Positions 8,006 through 15,802 of a DNA stretch of 33,047 bases are shown here, piece by piece. Position numbers and translations under genes: made by a program. The notes under the pieces are model-generated. The model did no database searches, was not told where the DNA came from, and saw only the letters and a program-made list of their open reading frames with translations. This DNA is from an uncultured Sphingobium sp. (lineage in GTDB: Bacteria; Pseudomonadota; Alphaproteobacteria; Sphingomonadales; Sphingomonadaceae): the NCBI GenBank assembly GCA_946479185.1, contig CAMLFF010000002.1:1-33047 (forward strand). Reading direction: 5' to 3'. The stretch's first letter is position 1; each line of letters begins with the position of its first letter.

Positions 8006-8394
8006 CAGTCCATCCCCAGCGCGGCTTGATAGGTTTCGAGAATGCCCTCAAACTCTTTCAGGGCATGGCCATCCATGCGGCGGCGCCTGACGATCTCGCG
8101 CATGACCTTGATGTCATAGCCAGTCGATTTTGCTTCCAGATAGACATCCTTGATGTCGTCGCTGATGCCCTTCTTTTCCTCTTCAAGCCGCTCGATGCGC
8201 TCGATGAGAAGGCGAAGTTGATCGGCGGCATGATCGCCGGTGCCAACACTCTTGCGGTCAGACTTGGCATCGCAGGAATCGCACACGGGGAACGTCTTGT
8301 CCGACAGGGTGGACACCTGATTTATCCACCCAGCAGGCAGGTTGTCGGGAGTGCCCTGCCCTTCTCTATCGCAGCGGGCGCACGTGACCGTCAC
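8005..8394 (-). CDS. Zinc-ribbon plus GapR-like (DUF2312) DNA-binding protein
   Basis: A 129-aa protein. Residues ~55-128 match the GapR/DUF2312 family: [19 protein letters not shown]..., then MREIVRRRR and a C-terminal [12 protein letters not shown]. GapR is an alphaproteobacterial chromosome-structuring protein that binds overtwisted DNA and supports replication. Ahead of it sits an extra module with Cys5, Cys8, Cys38 and Cys41 (CARC...CDSC), a likely zinc site absent from ordinary GapR. The GTG start overlaps the upstream stop by 4 bases (GTGA). It lies immediately downstream of the primase and its small partner, so a role in phage replication or in redirecting host DNA topology is plausible but inferred. 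Confidence 0.8.
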   Translation of the reverse strand: MTVTCARCDREGQGTPDNLPAGWINQVSTLSDKTFPVCDSCDAKSDRKSVGTGDHAADQLRLLIERIERLEEEKKGISDDIKDVYLEAKSTGYDIKVMREIVRRRRMDGHALKEFEGILETYQAALGMD

Positions 8395-8840
8395 GCCGCT
8401 GCGCCCAATGTACCGGGACGGCGGGCAAGACTGGCATAATGGCGCAGCTCATCCGCGAGGGCGTCTGCCTCATCGGGATCGAGCAGATAGGCCAATGGCT
8501 GATACAGGGTTAGAACGCGGGCAGGGCTGAGCGCGACCGCATATTCGCCCGGCAGTTGTTGCGCGACGCAGAGCGCGAATGGCGGCTCAACAATTGGCGG
8601 CTGCTTGAGCTTGATGGACGTGCGGTCCGCCATCGCGAACATCTGGGTCGCGCCTGCATCCCCTTCGAAAACGCCGCTGTTTAAGCTCACCATGTTCGGC
8701 GCGAGCCGGACGGTGGCGTTGAGGCAGTCACGACAGACGGCCTTGTCGTCGATCACGTCCCAGCCTTCTGGAAAGCTGTTCGCGGGGGCCTGAGCTTGCT
8801 GCTCGCATTCGCAAATGAAGGTGCAAGGTGTCTTTTCCAT
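8391..8840 (-). CDS. Cysteine-containing phage protein sharing a zinc module with its neighbour
   Basis: A 149-aa protein of unknown function. Its first ~45 residues (Cys6, Cys10, Cys12, Cys36, Cys39) contain P..SFPEGW......K.VCRDC, which aligns with TPDNLPAGW......FPVCDSC in the GapR-like protein next to it, so the two share a putative zinc-binding N-terminus. The rest ([16 protein letters not shown]..., then [14 protein letters not shown]) is unrecognised. The start at 8840 is chosen for AAGGAG eight bases upstream; a GTG at 8846 overlapping the primase stop is possible. Confidence 0.7.
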   Translation of the reverse strand: MEKTPCTFICECEQQAQAPANSFPEGWDVIDDKAVCRDCLNATVRLAPNMVSLNSGVFEGDAGATQMFAMADRTSIKLKQPPIVEPPFALCVAQQLPGEYAVALSPARVLTLYQPLAYLLDPDEADALADELRHYASLARRPGTLGAAA

Positions 8841-8842
8841 AG

Positions 8843-11509
8843 TCACTTCTCCTTTCGATCGGGGGTGCCGGGGCGCTCAAAAACCCAGCAATGCGCGTGC
8901 CGCCCGTCACACATGTTGACGGTATCGGACTTGAGAAAACGGCGGATTTTAGAGCTTTTCAGGTGGCGCTTGAGGTCTTGCTCAGCGGGAGGAATCAGAC
9001 CTCTCGCGCGGCAACGCTCTTCAAATTGCGGCAGGCGAACGGCGATGAACTCGTCTGCCTTGCGGCTGCGATTTATGCGGTTCTCATCGGTCGGGCTGTC
9101 TTCGCGCTGTTCGAGATAATCGAACAATTCCCAGAAGCGCTGCACGAGGGGATGATCGGATGCCAGGGCCGCGCGGCGCTCGGCTGCCATGCGGTAGATC
9201 CGCTCGATCGTTTCAGTGTGCGCGCGCTCATCGATATCGACCAGACCGGCCAGTGCATCCAGCGCGGCAGCAAGCTGCGCATGATTTTTGATGATACGGA
9301 TGTTGTTGACTTCGCCGCGCTGCTCCAGCTCGCGCTCATGCTTGGAGAAGGCATCGCGAAACACTTTGAGAAACGCATCTTCGCGCCGGACAATGTGGGC
9401 CATGAAGCCGGAGGCGGACTCGATTGGCCAATGCTCCAGCTTGGCGGCAGCCACCTTCGTCGCCATGCTCCAACCCACCTTATCGAAGGTGAGCTGCATG
9501 ATGCGCTCAAGGATCGCAGGACTGGCGTTGACCGGGTAGTTTTGCTCGATGACGATCGCGCCACGAAAAGGTGGCTCATAGGTTTCGTTGCCGCCATTGC
9601 GCACGCCGCGCGCCCGCACCGATCGACCGTTGTAGGCCGTCTTCAGCTCTTCCCATTCAAAGCGCTTGGCGTGAGCGCCGCGCTCTTCATCGCGGTCGCC
9701 TTCCATCAGCACGACGGGCAGGTTTGCTACCTTGCCAAGATTGCGCGCTAGGGCAGCGACAGTGGCCTTTTGCGGGTCAAAGCCCTCGTAGTCGCCGCGC
9801 CCGCACGTCTTCCACAGGAATTCAAACAGGGTGGATTTGCCGGTGCCGGGATCGCCAATCGCTTCCAGAAAGGCGAGGCTCTTGTGCATGGAGCGAACCT
9901 GCTCCGCGAAGAAGCTCATGACCCAGAAGGATATGCAGATCAGCCCATTGGCGCGGAACGCTTCCCAAACGACCCGCAGCCATTCGGTATCGAACTTCTC
10001 CTGATCGTAATCGATCGACAGGATGCGCTCTTTGGTGCGCAGCTTGAGGGCCATTTTGCCGAGGTCGAAATAATCCTCGTCGTTGATCCGATAGACGCGA
10101 CCGCCTTTTACGGCGATGTCGCCAAACACCCATGCGCCATGTTCCGCGCTGTATCCGGTGAAATCGAGCGTTTCGACCTGGCGGATTCCGCGCTTGCCCT
10201 TTTGGAGGTCGATGATCTTTTCGAGCTGGCGGGTAGAGCCAACCCATTGCGCACCGGCAGAGACGCCCAACAGTCGCTTTTTGAACTCCGGCCCTGCTGC
10301 CATTGCCGCCGTTGAGAAAGCTGCCTTGGCCGGTTGCCGGGCTGAAGGCGTGTCGATGCGCAAATAATAATGGCTCTCGTCCGTCGCCATGTCGCTTTGG
10401 AAATAGAGGATCCTGAATGCGCAGCTCGCAATCTCGTCCACATTTGCGCTGATGCGGGCAGCGGCTTTCTCGGTAATGGCTTCCGCCGTCATTATCTCGG
10501 CAATGCGGGCCTTGTTGAAACTGGCCCACCATGTCCGGCTGTCATGGACAAAGCTGAAGCTGCTCCATTTTTTGCGATCGTAGGTGAGGCACGCCTTTTC
10601 AGTCGCATTTGGCGCGATCATCACCTCGCCATGCCAGAGATATTCCTCCAGATGATCGGGTGTCATCTTGCCCAGCAGATGAAGGTCGTTCCAATCGACC
10701 TTCTCGCCCTCGCCTTCCGATACCGGCGTTGCAGCGGTGGCACGCCAGCCATCCTCGCGGGCGTTCTTGACGAACTCGGCGGACTTTTCCCGACCGGCTT
10801 TGCCGACATCGAACGCGAAGATCAGTTGCGGGCCAGCGCCCAGCTCCAGCTCGGCAACCTTCTTGCGCAGCGCATCGAGGGCGAGCTTGGGGTAATTATA
10901 GCAGGACATGGCCGAGGCAGCCGCCTCGCCGCTGGCACGGAACGACATCGCATCGAATATGCCCTCCGCGATCCAGATGCGGGCCGCGCGGGCCAGCGTC
11001 TCAATGTCCTGATCGGGCGCGGTCCACCACTGGCCGTTATAGCTTTTGCCATATGCAAAGCGGGCCTTCTTATCGAACCGCCCCGGCTGATCAATGAGGC
11101 GCTCCCACCATGAGCCGCCGGGCAGCGGAAAGCGGATCGTCGCGGTGGAAAGCCCGCTTTCGCGATCGACGAATTGTTCCTGCGTGTAGCAGGCGCGCAG
11201 GCCCGTGAGGTCCATGCCGCGCGCATGAGAGAGGTAGGCATCGGCGGCAGCGTTTGGCGATTCCTCGCTTTGCTTGAAGCGGTTCGACCAATTATCGAAG
11301 ATGTCGGGATACAGCTCCTTGACCGGCTGCTCCCATCCACAGCGATTGAGCCGCCCGCACCGCAGCACCCAAGGCGCATCGCGGCGGGTAAACAGCTCTT
11401 TCACGCTGCATTGCGGGCATTTGCCCTTCTGCAACCAGTCGCCCTTCCCTTCGAGCCGGTAATCCTGCTCAAGGCGCGCCAGCACTTCTTTTCTGATGTC
11501 GTCACGCAT
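8843..11509 (-). CDS. Phage primase-helicase (zinc ribbon, TOPRIM, P-loop ATPase)
   Basis: An 888-aa replication protein. Cys31, Cys34, Cys51 and Cys57 form a primase-type zinc ribbon. A TOPRIM domain spans ~175-280, with IAEGIFDAMS (Glu182) and FAFDVG (Asp234). A helicase-like ATPase domain begins near 545, with Walker A GDPGTGKST at 552-560 and a likely Walker B VVLMEGDRDE near 605. This architecture primes and unwinds DNA at the phage fork and replaces the rolling-circle protein A of P2 itself. The C-terminal ~200 residues are helical and charged. The ATG at 11509 has no clear Shine-Dalgarno, and a 99-base gap with a hairpin separates it from the Ogr gene upstream, the only sizeable break in the early operon. 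Confidence 0.88.
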   Translation of the reverse strand: MRDDIRKEVLARLEQDYRLEGKGDWLQKGKCPQCSVKELFTRRDAPWVLRCGRLNRCGWEQPVKELYPDIFDNWSNRFKQSEESPNAAADAYLSHARGMDLTGLRACYTQEQFVDRESGLSTATIRFPLPGGSWWERLIDQPGRFDKKARFAYGKSYNGQWWTAPDQDIETLARAARIWIAEGIFDAMSFRASGEAAASAMSCYNYPKLALDALRKKVAELELGAGPQLIFAFDVGKAGREKSAEFVKNAREDGWRATAATPVSEGEGEKVDWNDLHLLGKMTPDHLEEYLWHGEVMIAPNATEKACLTYDRKKWSSFSFVHDSRTWWASFNKARIAEIMTAEAITEKAAARISANVDEIASCAFRILYFQSDMATDESHYYLRIDTPSARQPAKAAFSTAAMAAGPEFKKRLLGVSAGAQWVGSTRQLEKIIDLQKGKRGIRQVETLDFTGYSAEHGAWVFGDIAVKGGRVYRINDEDYFDLGKMALKLRTKERILSIDYDQEKFDTEWLRVVWEAFRANGLICISFWVMSFFAEQVRSMHKSLAFLEAIGDPGTGKSTLFEFLWKTCGRGDYEGFDPQKATVAALARNLGKVANLPVVLMEGDRDEERGAHAKRFEWEELKTAYNGRSVRARGVRNGGNETYEPPFRGAIVIEQNYPVNASPAILERIMQLTFDKVGWSMATKVAAAKLEHWPIESASGFMAHIVRREDAFLKVFRDAFSKHERELEQRGEVNNIRIIKNHAQLAAALDALAGLVDIDERAHTETIERIYRMAAERRAALASDHPLVQRFWELFDYLEQREDSPTDENRINRSRKADEFIAVRLPQFEERCRARGLIPPAEQDLKRHLKSSKIRRFLKSDTVNMCDGRHAHCWVFERPGTPDRKEK

Positions 11510-11547
11510 GGGGTGCTGGAAAACCTGTTGGCAAAGGGGGAGCGTCT

Positions 11548-11567
11548 CCGGTGAGAGGCCTCACCGG
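11548..11567. promoter_or_regulatory. Perfect 8-bp hairpin between ogr and the primase gene
   Basis: CCGGTGAG (11548-11555) pairs with CTCACCGG (11560-11567) around an AGGC loop. There is no T-tract. It lies in the only gap of the early operon near replication genes, so an attenuator, an mRNA-processing site or an origin element are all possible. Only the structure is seen. Confidence 0.4.
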
Positions 11568-11608
11568 CGGGGACGTGATTGATGCGGAAGTTTCGTTGAA
11601 GTCGGGGT

Positions 11609-11935
11609 TCAGCCCGGTGCGGGTTCGAGCCCTTCAAGATAAGTGAGCAGCGGCAGTTTCTGGCCAAACTCATGGCCGGGCGGCTTGCCCGGTTTCATCG
11701 TGGCCGGGCGAAAATCAGCGGAAATTCCCGAAGGGGAAATCACTTTTTCTACAGTGAGCATGGAGCGCCAGGTCATCCCACAGAGCAGGTTGCTGCAGCC
11801 ATAATAGATGTAGCGAACTTCCGGCGTAATCTCTTCGGACGTGCGCGCATAACCGCGCTCGGCGCAAACCGGGCACTGGACGAGTGGGAGCCGATGGAAG
11901 GATTTGCGCGGTGTTTCCCCCGAAACTGTGTTCAC
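11609..11935 (-). CDS. ogr: Ogr/Delta-like zinc-finger activator of late transcription
   Basis: A 108-aa member of the Ogr/Delta family of P2-like phages, which recruits RNA polymerase to late promoters. The cysteines Cys21, Cys24, Cys47 and Cys52 give CX2C-X22-CX4C, the family's zinc-binding pattern, with RTSEEITPEVRYIYYGCSN matching the region that follows in P2 Ogr. The GTG start overlaps the stop of the preceding CII-like gene by 4 bases. In P2 the gene lies at the end of the late tail operon; here it is inside the early operon, which would make late activation a direct output of early transcription. The palindromes at 21165-21187 and 25441-25463 are its probable targets. Confidence 0.88.
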   Translation of the reverse strand: MNTVSGETPRKSFHRLPLVQCPVCAERGYARTSEEITPEVRYIYYGCSNLLCGMTWRSMLTVEKVISPSGISADFRPATMKPGKPPGHEFGQKLPLLTYLEGLEPAPG

Positions 11936-12399
11936 CCCCGCGTCTCCATCATTTTGCCGCCGCCAAACTTCGCAGCCATTTCCGTCATTGCGGTGATTCC
12001 TTCTTCAATCTCGCGCAGGGCATCCTGCCGCGATTGCGGGCAATCGGAATTTTCAATGGCTTTGATAGCGGCGCCAACTGCTTCGCCCGTTTCTTTCGCC
12101 GCTGCGCGGATGGATGCCAGGAGATCAGCCTGTGAAGGCGTATTGACGCCGCTCGCCAGTTCAAGCTGCAGCAGATAGCATTCCACGAACGGCGCTCCGA
12201 TGCCACCTGCGCGCTGGAACGCCTCATCAATCCGGCGGGCATTGCGCAAGCTGATCTCACGCTCGGCGTCTGGATCGGAGAGCTTGCGCACAAAGGATTC
12301 CGATGTACCGATAATGGACGCAATGCCATCATAGCCCAGCACTTCAGCAGCACGGCACAGCGCGGCGAAGAACGTCACGGGAGGGCGGCGCTTGGTCAT
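11932..12399 (-). CDS. Phage regulatory protein, CII-like helix-turn-helix family
   Basis: A 155-aa protein with an N-terminal DNA-binding segment (VTFFAALCRAAEVLGYDGIA followed by GTSESFVRKLSDPD, an HTH pattern) and a helical C-terminus with MTEMAAKFGGGK. Similar proteins occur in the early regions of alphaproteobacterial and P2-like prophages, where CII-type proteins influence the lysis-lysogeny choice or replication. It overlaps the 85-aa gene upstream (ATGA) and ogr downstream (GTGA). The DNA-binding assignment is reasonable; the exact regulatory role is inferred. Confidence 0.65.
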   Translation of the reverse strand: MTKRRPPVTFFAALCRAAEVLGYDGIASIIGTSESFVRKLSDPDAEREISLRNARRIDEAFQRAGGIGAPFVECYLLQLELASGVNTPSQADLLASIRAAAKETGEAVGAAIKAIENSDCPQSRQDALREIEEGITAMTEMAAKFGGGKMMETRG

Positions 12400-12653
12400 G
12401 AGCAGGATCCTCCGCCACTGAAGAAGCGGGTGCCCGGCGGCGGGGGCAATACGCTGCCGGGCACCTCACCCTCGCGGACGGGTGAATTGGCAGGGACTGC
12501 GGGAGAGGAAACCCCCTGCACAACCCGCCCCGCCGCTGCGAGGATGGATTCAAGTTCTTTGACGCGGGCTTCAGCAGCCAGAGCGCGCGCTTTCCACGCA
12601 TCTCCCGCCAGCTGATTGAAATGGGCACTGCCCCGGATCACCTGATCGCTCAT
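12396..12653 (-). CDS. Small hypothetical protein with a coiled-coil N-terminus
   Basis: An 85-aa protein with a helical segment AWKARALAAEARVKELESIL that is probably a short coiled coil, then a Pro/Gly/Ser-rich tail. Family unknown. Both ends overlap neighbours by ATGA, so it is part of the coupled chain of small early genes; that context is the main evidence that it is translated. Confidence 0.55.
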   Translation of the reverse strand: MSDQVIRGSAHFNQLAGDAWKARALAAEARVKELESILAAAGRVVQGVSSPAVPANSPVREGEVPGSVLPPPPGTRFFSGGGSCS

Positions 12654-12820
12654 GCGCCCGCACTCCTGCAGGGCACGATGTCGGCACAGTCACTCAGGCA
12701 GACCGAACATTTGCCACAGGCCGTTGTGCGAGCAGGCGGTGCCAGATCGAGCCAAGCGCGATGGCCTCGCGCGATGGGTTGGGCCGGGCCGCGTTTGCCA
12801 TATATGCGCAAGGGCATCAT
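12650..12820 (-). CDS. Tiny cysteine-rich protein (56 aa)
   Basis: It begins MMPLRIYGKRG and has four or five cysteines near the end (ACGKCSVCLSDC...PC), which could bind a metal. No family recognised. Its ATG overlaps the stop of the membrane-protein gene upstream and its stop overlaps the next start (ATGA at both), strongly suggesting coupled translation. Arrangement rather than homology supports it. Confidence 0.5.
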   Translation of the reverse strand: MMPLRIYGKRGPAQPIARGHRAWLDLAPPARTTACGKCSVCLSDCADIVPCRSAGA

Positions 12821-12981
12821 GCGTGTGTCTCCGCAAGGTGGAGAATGATTGAGAACTGGCCAGCGCCTCCAATCAGCCATGGCAGCGCATAGAGCCAATC
12901 GCCGCGCAAGAGCGCGCCGCCGGTCTGGCGCGCAGTCAGCGCAAACAAGAGGATTGCTGGAACGATGAGCGGAGAAATCAT
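12817..12981 (-). CDS. Small membrane protein (54 aa)
   Basis: Two hydrophobic stretches (ISPLIVPAILLFALTA and LYALPWLIGGAGQFSIILHL) separated by a short loop containing RQTGGALLRGDW predict two transmembrane helices. It is an unknown phage early membrane protein; superinfection or host-membrane effects are possible but unsupported. Coupled by ATGA overlaps at both ends. Confidence 0.6.
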   Translation of the reverse strand: MISPLIVPAILLFALTARQTGGALLRGDWLYALPWLIGGAGQFSIILHLAETHA

Positions 12982-13250
12982 GCCGCCACCGCCATCTTCA
13001 TGCCGTAGAGCCGCCCTGCCGCAATGGCGAAGCGAGCTGCAGCCGTGAGGGCCACCGGGTCGCCGGGGTGGCAGCGCTTCACATTGCCGAGCATGTTCTG
13101 GCGGTTGAGCGAGCGGTAAAGGTCGCGGCGGCAAAGAGGTAGCTCGCGCAGCAGCGTCACAAAATCCACCTCACCGCCGAGGTTGTCGATCGTAATCAAA
13201 ACCGTGCGGTCAACGGCCTGCTCATGCTGCAAGATATGCTCGCGCTTCAT
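12978..13250 (-). CDS. Small phage early protein (90 aa), unknown
   Basis: It begins MKREHILQHEQAVDRTVLIT and contains a likely helix-turn-helix-like stretch, LLRELPLCRRDLYRSLNRQN, so DNA binding is conceivable. The start at 13250 is chosen by its ATGA overlap with the Cro-like gene. It is the second gene of the leftward early operon, a position where cox or cII-type regulators often lie. No family recognised. Confidence 0.6.
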   Translation of the reverse strand: MKREHILQHEQAVDRTVLITIDNLGGEVDFVTLLRELPLCRRDLYRSLNRQNMLGNVKRCHPGDPVALTAAARFAIAAGRLYGMKMAVAA

Positions 13251-13582
13251 GCGACCGACCTCGCATCCAAAACCTGCCGCCGATTGGACTGGCGCGGGAT
13301 GTCCCGGCGCGACAGAGCGGGGCCGCATTCGAGAACGGGCTCGAACTGTGCGGAGGCAGAATGATTTTCGATCGGGTAAATTTCAGGGTTGAGCAGATGA
13401 CGGGAAATGCCGGTCGCTGCCTCAACCCTCAGAACATAGGTTGGCGGGACGCGCTTCGAGCTTTGCAGCCATTTCCACACAGCAGTCGAAGAGACGCCGC
13501 ACAGACGCGCCAGCTTGTGCTGGCTGCCGATGATCTCCACTGCCTTTTGCAGCGCTTCGAATGGGGTGATTTGAACAACCAT
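13247..13582 (-). CDS. Cro/YdaS-like helix-turn-helix regulator, first gene of the early operon
   Basis: A 111-aa protein whose N-terminal half (EALQKAVEIIGSQHKLARLC, then GVSSTAVWKWLQSSKRVPP) is the HTH of the YdaS/Cro group. Such proteins oppose CI at the shared operators. The start at 13582 follows the promoter and operator O1 directly; a longer frame would run through the operator. The C-terminal 50 residues are unrelated to known domains. Divergent from cI with 86 bases between start codons. Confidence 0.8.
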   Translation of the reverse strand: MVVQITPFEALQKAVEIIGSQHKLARLCGVSSTAVWKWLQSSKRVPPTYVLRVEAATGISRHLLNPEIYPIENHSASAQFEPVLECGPALSRRDIPRQSNRRQVLDARSVA

Positions 13583-13589
13583 AGTGGTA

Positions 13590-13618
13590 GAAATAGCAAC
13601 CTCAGTTGCCACCGTCAA
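13590..13618 (-). promoter_or_regulatory. Early leftward promoter (PL/Pcro)
   Basis: On the minus strand, TTGACG (13613-13618) is separated by exactly 17 bases from TATTTC (13590-13595), eight bases before the cro ATG. Operator O1 fills the spacer, so repressor binding would block polymerase. The leader would be very short. Confidence 0.65.
13596..13609. promoter_or_regulatory. Operator O1 of the immunity region
   Basis: GCAAC-CTCA-GTTGC is a perfect 5-bp inverted repeat with a 4-base centre, lying inside the spacer of the early promoter. It matches O2 in both half-sites. Confidence 0.75.
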
Positions 13619-13643
13619 CCACCATATTTGATACTGTCGTTTG

Positions 13644-13657
13644 GCAACCAAAGTTGC
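13644..13657. promoter_or_regulatory. Operator O2 of the immunity region
   Basis: GCAAC-CAAA-GTTGC has the same half-sites as O1, with 48 bp between the two dyad centres. It lies 11 bases before the cI ATG, next to GACAAT (13658-13663), a possible -10 of the cI promoter. Confidence 0.75.
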
Positions 13658-13668
13658 GACAATAGAGC

Positions 13669-14355
13669 ATGATCCAAGGCGACAGGATTCGCGAAAGGCT
13701 GAAGGTGCTTAAGCGCTCGCAAGGGTGGTTGGCGCGCGCTGTGGAATTGTCGCCACAGGCAATCAGCAAGATGGCAAATGGCGGCACAAGCGAGACGCCT
13801 AAGCTTTATCAAATCGCCCGCGCCCTTGGCACCACGGTCGAATATCTTTCTGGCGAGAGCGAGAAAACGTCTGCAGCCGTCACCGAAAAGCACAGCGCCT
13901 ATCGGGCTCAGCCGGACGATGAACGCCCGGCCAAACCTGCGCGCACCGATCTGGTCAATGTGCCTGAACTCGACCTGCGCTATGGAATGGGTGCAACCAA
14001 TGTCGACGTGCCAATCGGTAAAACCATGCGGCAGTTTTCACGCAGTTGGCTGCGGCAATTTACAAACGCTCGCCCGGAAGATCTAGCTTGGGCTCAAGGT
14101 ATTGGCGACTCGATGACGCCGACCTTCCTCGACAGCGATTTATTGCTCATCGACACCTCTGACACGGACATCGCGATATCGGATAAGTTTTGGGCTATCG
14201 CTTATGGGAACAGCGGCATGGTGAAGCGCTTACGCCCCATGCCAGATGGATCAGTGAAGATAATCTCCGACAAGCCGGGCCTGTCGGAAGAGCGCGCCTA
14301 TGATGGGGAGATGCACGTCATTGGTCGCATCGCCGCCCTTGTGCGCAAGATGTAA
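13669..14355 (+). CDS. cI: CI-like phage repressor (XRE HTH plus S24 peptidase fold)
   Basis: A 228-aa lysogeny repressor. The N-terminal XRE-type HTH spans ~5-60 (RIRERLKVLKRSQGWLARAV, then SPQAISKMANG). The C-terminal LexA/CI-like S24 domain has Ser148 in GDSM and Lys186 in GMVKRLRP, the catalytic dyad of RecA-stimulated autocleavage. An Ala-Gly or Cys-Gly cleavage pair is not evident in the linker (the nearest is RYGMGATN). It binds O1 and O2 to silence the early operon. The ATG has no good Shine-Dalgarno, and a plausible -10 (GACAAT) ends five bases before it, so the message may be leaderless, as for lambda cI from PRM. Confidence 0.9.
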   Translation: MIQGDRIRERLKVLKRSQGWLARAVELSPQAISKMANGGTSETPKLYQIARALGTTVEYLSGESEKTSAAVTEKHSAYRAQPDDERPAKPARTDLVNVPELDLRYGMGATNVDVPIGKTMRQFSRSWLRQFTNARPEDLAWAQGIGDSMTPTFLDSDLLLIDTSDTDIAISDKFWAIAYGNSGMVKRLRPMPDGSVKIISDKPGLSEERAYDGEMHVIGRIAALVRKM

Positions 14356-14410
14356 ATTGGAATTTTGGGTAAAGAATGAGCACGTGTGCGTCTGCGGGGG
14401 CCAGCTGAGC

Positions 14411-15427
14411 TTAGCTGATCGCTTCCAGTTCCAGATCAGTCGTCAGCCCGCCCTGCCCGTCCATCTTGTGCGTAGCGGTCTCTAAAATCCATTTGCGCGC
14501 ATCAATCTCAGCTTTGAAGCCTGTGAGTTTGGCCGGAATCTCAGGAAAGAGATCAGGCCGCCCGAATGTGAGCGTGGTGGATGCCGTCGCGACGCGCCGG
14601 TCGAGGCGGGTCTGTTCAGATGCGGCGGCCTGTTTTGCATCGGCCTCATTCGCATACACCTTGCGCAGGCGCTTTGGCTTGCCTTTGCCAGTCCCGCCCG
14701 CCTTCACCGTTTTGCGCTCGGCAGCATCCCTGTCATGCCAAGTGGCCTGCACCCCATCATATTTGTTCCGCTCGACGCGCCGATAACTGATGTTCACCGT
14801 CTCGCTCCGGGCTATCTCCATCGTCGGTAGCGTCTGACCGCTAGCTGATTTCCCGCTGCCGACTGGCGCGAAGATGAGGATGCCCGCCTTCACGGTCGCC
14901 ACCGCGTCAAATCGCCTGCCGAGCGCCGCCAGCAGGGCGCCATCGCTTTTCGCGCCACTGCCCAGCGCCGGGATGACTTTCGCGCCCAGCGCCGCGTCCA
15001 CGCGCGGCGTGAGGCCATTCTCCCCGGCGATGGCTGCCACGATTTCCTTGACCGTCTTGCCGACGAAGCTGCGTTCCCGGCGAACGCGAAAGGCGTCGGT
15101 GAAATCCGCCGATCGCGCGCGGATCGTGATCACGTCAGGTGGTCCGGAAAATTCGGCCTCGTCGACCTTGAACGTGCCTTTGTCGATCAGACCAACAGGC
15201 AGGCCACTGCCCCGCAGCCATCCAAGGCTGACGGCCAGAATCGCGCCAGGTGCCGGGATTTCGAGTTTGCCGCCGCGATCCTGCAGCACGATGTCGAGCT
15301 GATCCGCTGCCTCCGATCGCTTCTCCGATATGCTCAGCGAAATGAGCAGCGGGTTCATCGTTTCGGTCAGGTCGCGCCCGTCCAGCGTGACTTTCCAGCC
15401 TGCTTTGGGATGGATGTATCCGCTCAT
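14411..15427 (-). CDS. D: P2-like tail protein D (late control gene D)
   Basis: A 338-aa homologue of P2 gpD, a structural tail/baseplate hub protein related to T4 gp27. Recognisable segments include the opening YIHPKAGWKVTLDGRDLT, a central VKEIVAAIAGENGL, and the HMDGQGG-like ATHKMDGQGGLTTDLELE close. P2 gpD is 387 aa, so this copy is somewhat short but complete. It overlaps U by ATGA and is the last gene of the leftward tail operon, converging on cI with only 55 bases between; no clear terminator is seen there. Confidence 0.92.
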   Translation of the reverse strand: MSGYIHPKAGWKVTLDGRDLTETMNPLLISLSISEKRSEAADQLDIVLQDRGGKLEIPAPGAILAVSLGWLRGSGLPVGLIDKGTFKVDEAEFSGPPDVITIRARSADFTDAFRVRRERSFVGKTVKEIVAAIAGENGLTPRVDAALGAKVIPALGSGAKSDGALLAALGRRFDAVATVKAGILIFAPVGSGKSASGQTLPTMEIARSETVNISYRRVERNKYDGVQATWHDRDAAERKTVKAGGTGKGKPKRLRKVYANEADAKQAAASEQTRLDRRVATASTTLTFGRPDLFPEIPAKLTGFKAEIDARKWILETATHKMDGQGGLTTDLELEAIS

Positions 15428-15798
15428 TCCACGCGCTCCAGCTCCAGCGTGAAGTCCGCTTTGCGCGCGATTCCGTCGACAGTAAAAATTTCACTGGTGA
15501 GCGAGACGCCATTGATGATGAACTGGCCCAGCACCTCATGCCGCCCGGTGAGCAGCGCATAGCTTTCCCCTGCGTCTGCCATGTCGCGGATCCGCTCGAT
15601 GCTGGAATAGCTGCCGATATAACCAGCATAGAGCGCGCCGGTCAGCCGCAGCGTCTCATCGCCCGGCCCGATGAACTGCATAGCCGGGCGCGCGCCGAAG
15701 CGCTCGCTTTTTGCATGGCGCCAAGCCCAGCTCTGCGAAAGCTGCTGATAGGGCAGCGTGCCAATCTCAAACAGGAACGTGTCGAGGCTCATCATCAT
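15424..15798 (-). CDS. U: P2-like tail protein U
   Basis: A 124-aa homologue of P2 gpU, a tail terminator/baseplate-associated protein (159 aa in P2). Typical features are the opening FLFEIGTLPYQQLSQSWAW and GARPAMQFIGPGDETLRLTG, the latter characteristic of the family. The start is put at 15798, the first of three consecutive Met codons, eight bases after AGGA; the other two cannot be excluded. It follows T by four bases and overlaps D by ATGA. Confidence 0.9.
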   Translation of the reverse strand: MMMSLDTFLFEIGTLPYQQLSQSWAWRHAKSERFGARPAMQFIGPGDETLRLTGALYAGYIGSYSSIERIRDMADAGESYALLTGRHEVLGQFIINGVSLTSEIFTVDGIARKADFTLELERVE

Positions 15799-15802
15799 CG
15801 GC

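Noticed and set aside
13330..13350. Possible LexA box GAAC-N-GAAC in the Cro-like gene
   Set aside because: Spacing is six, not seven, and it lies inside the coding sequence.
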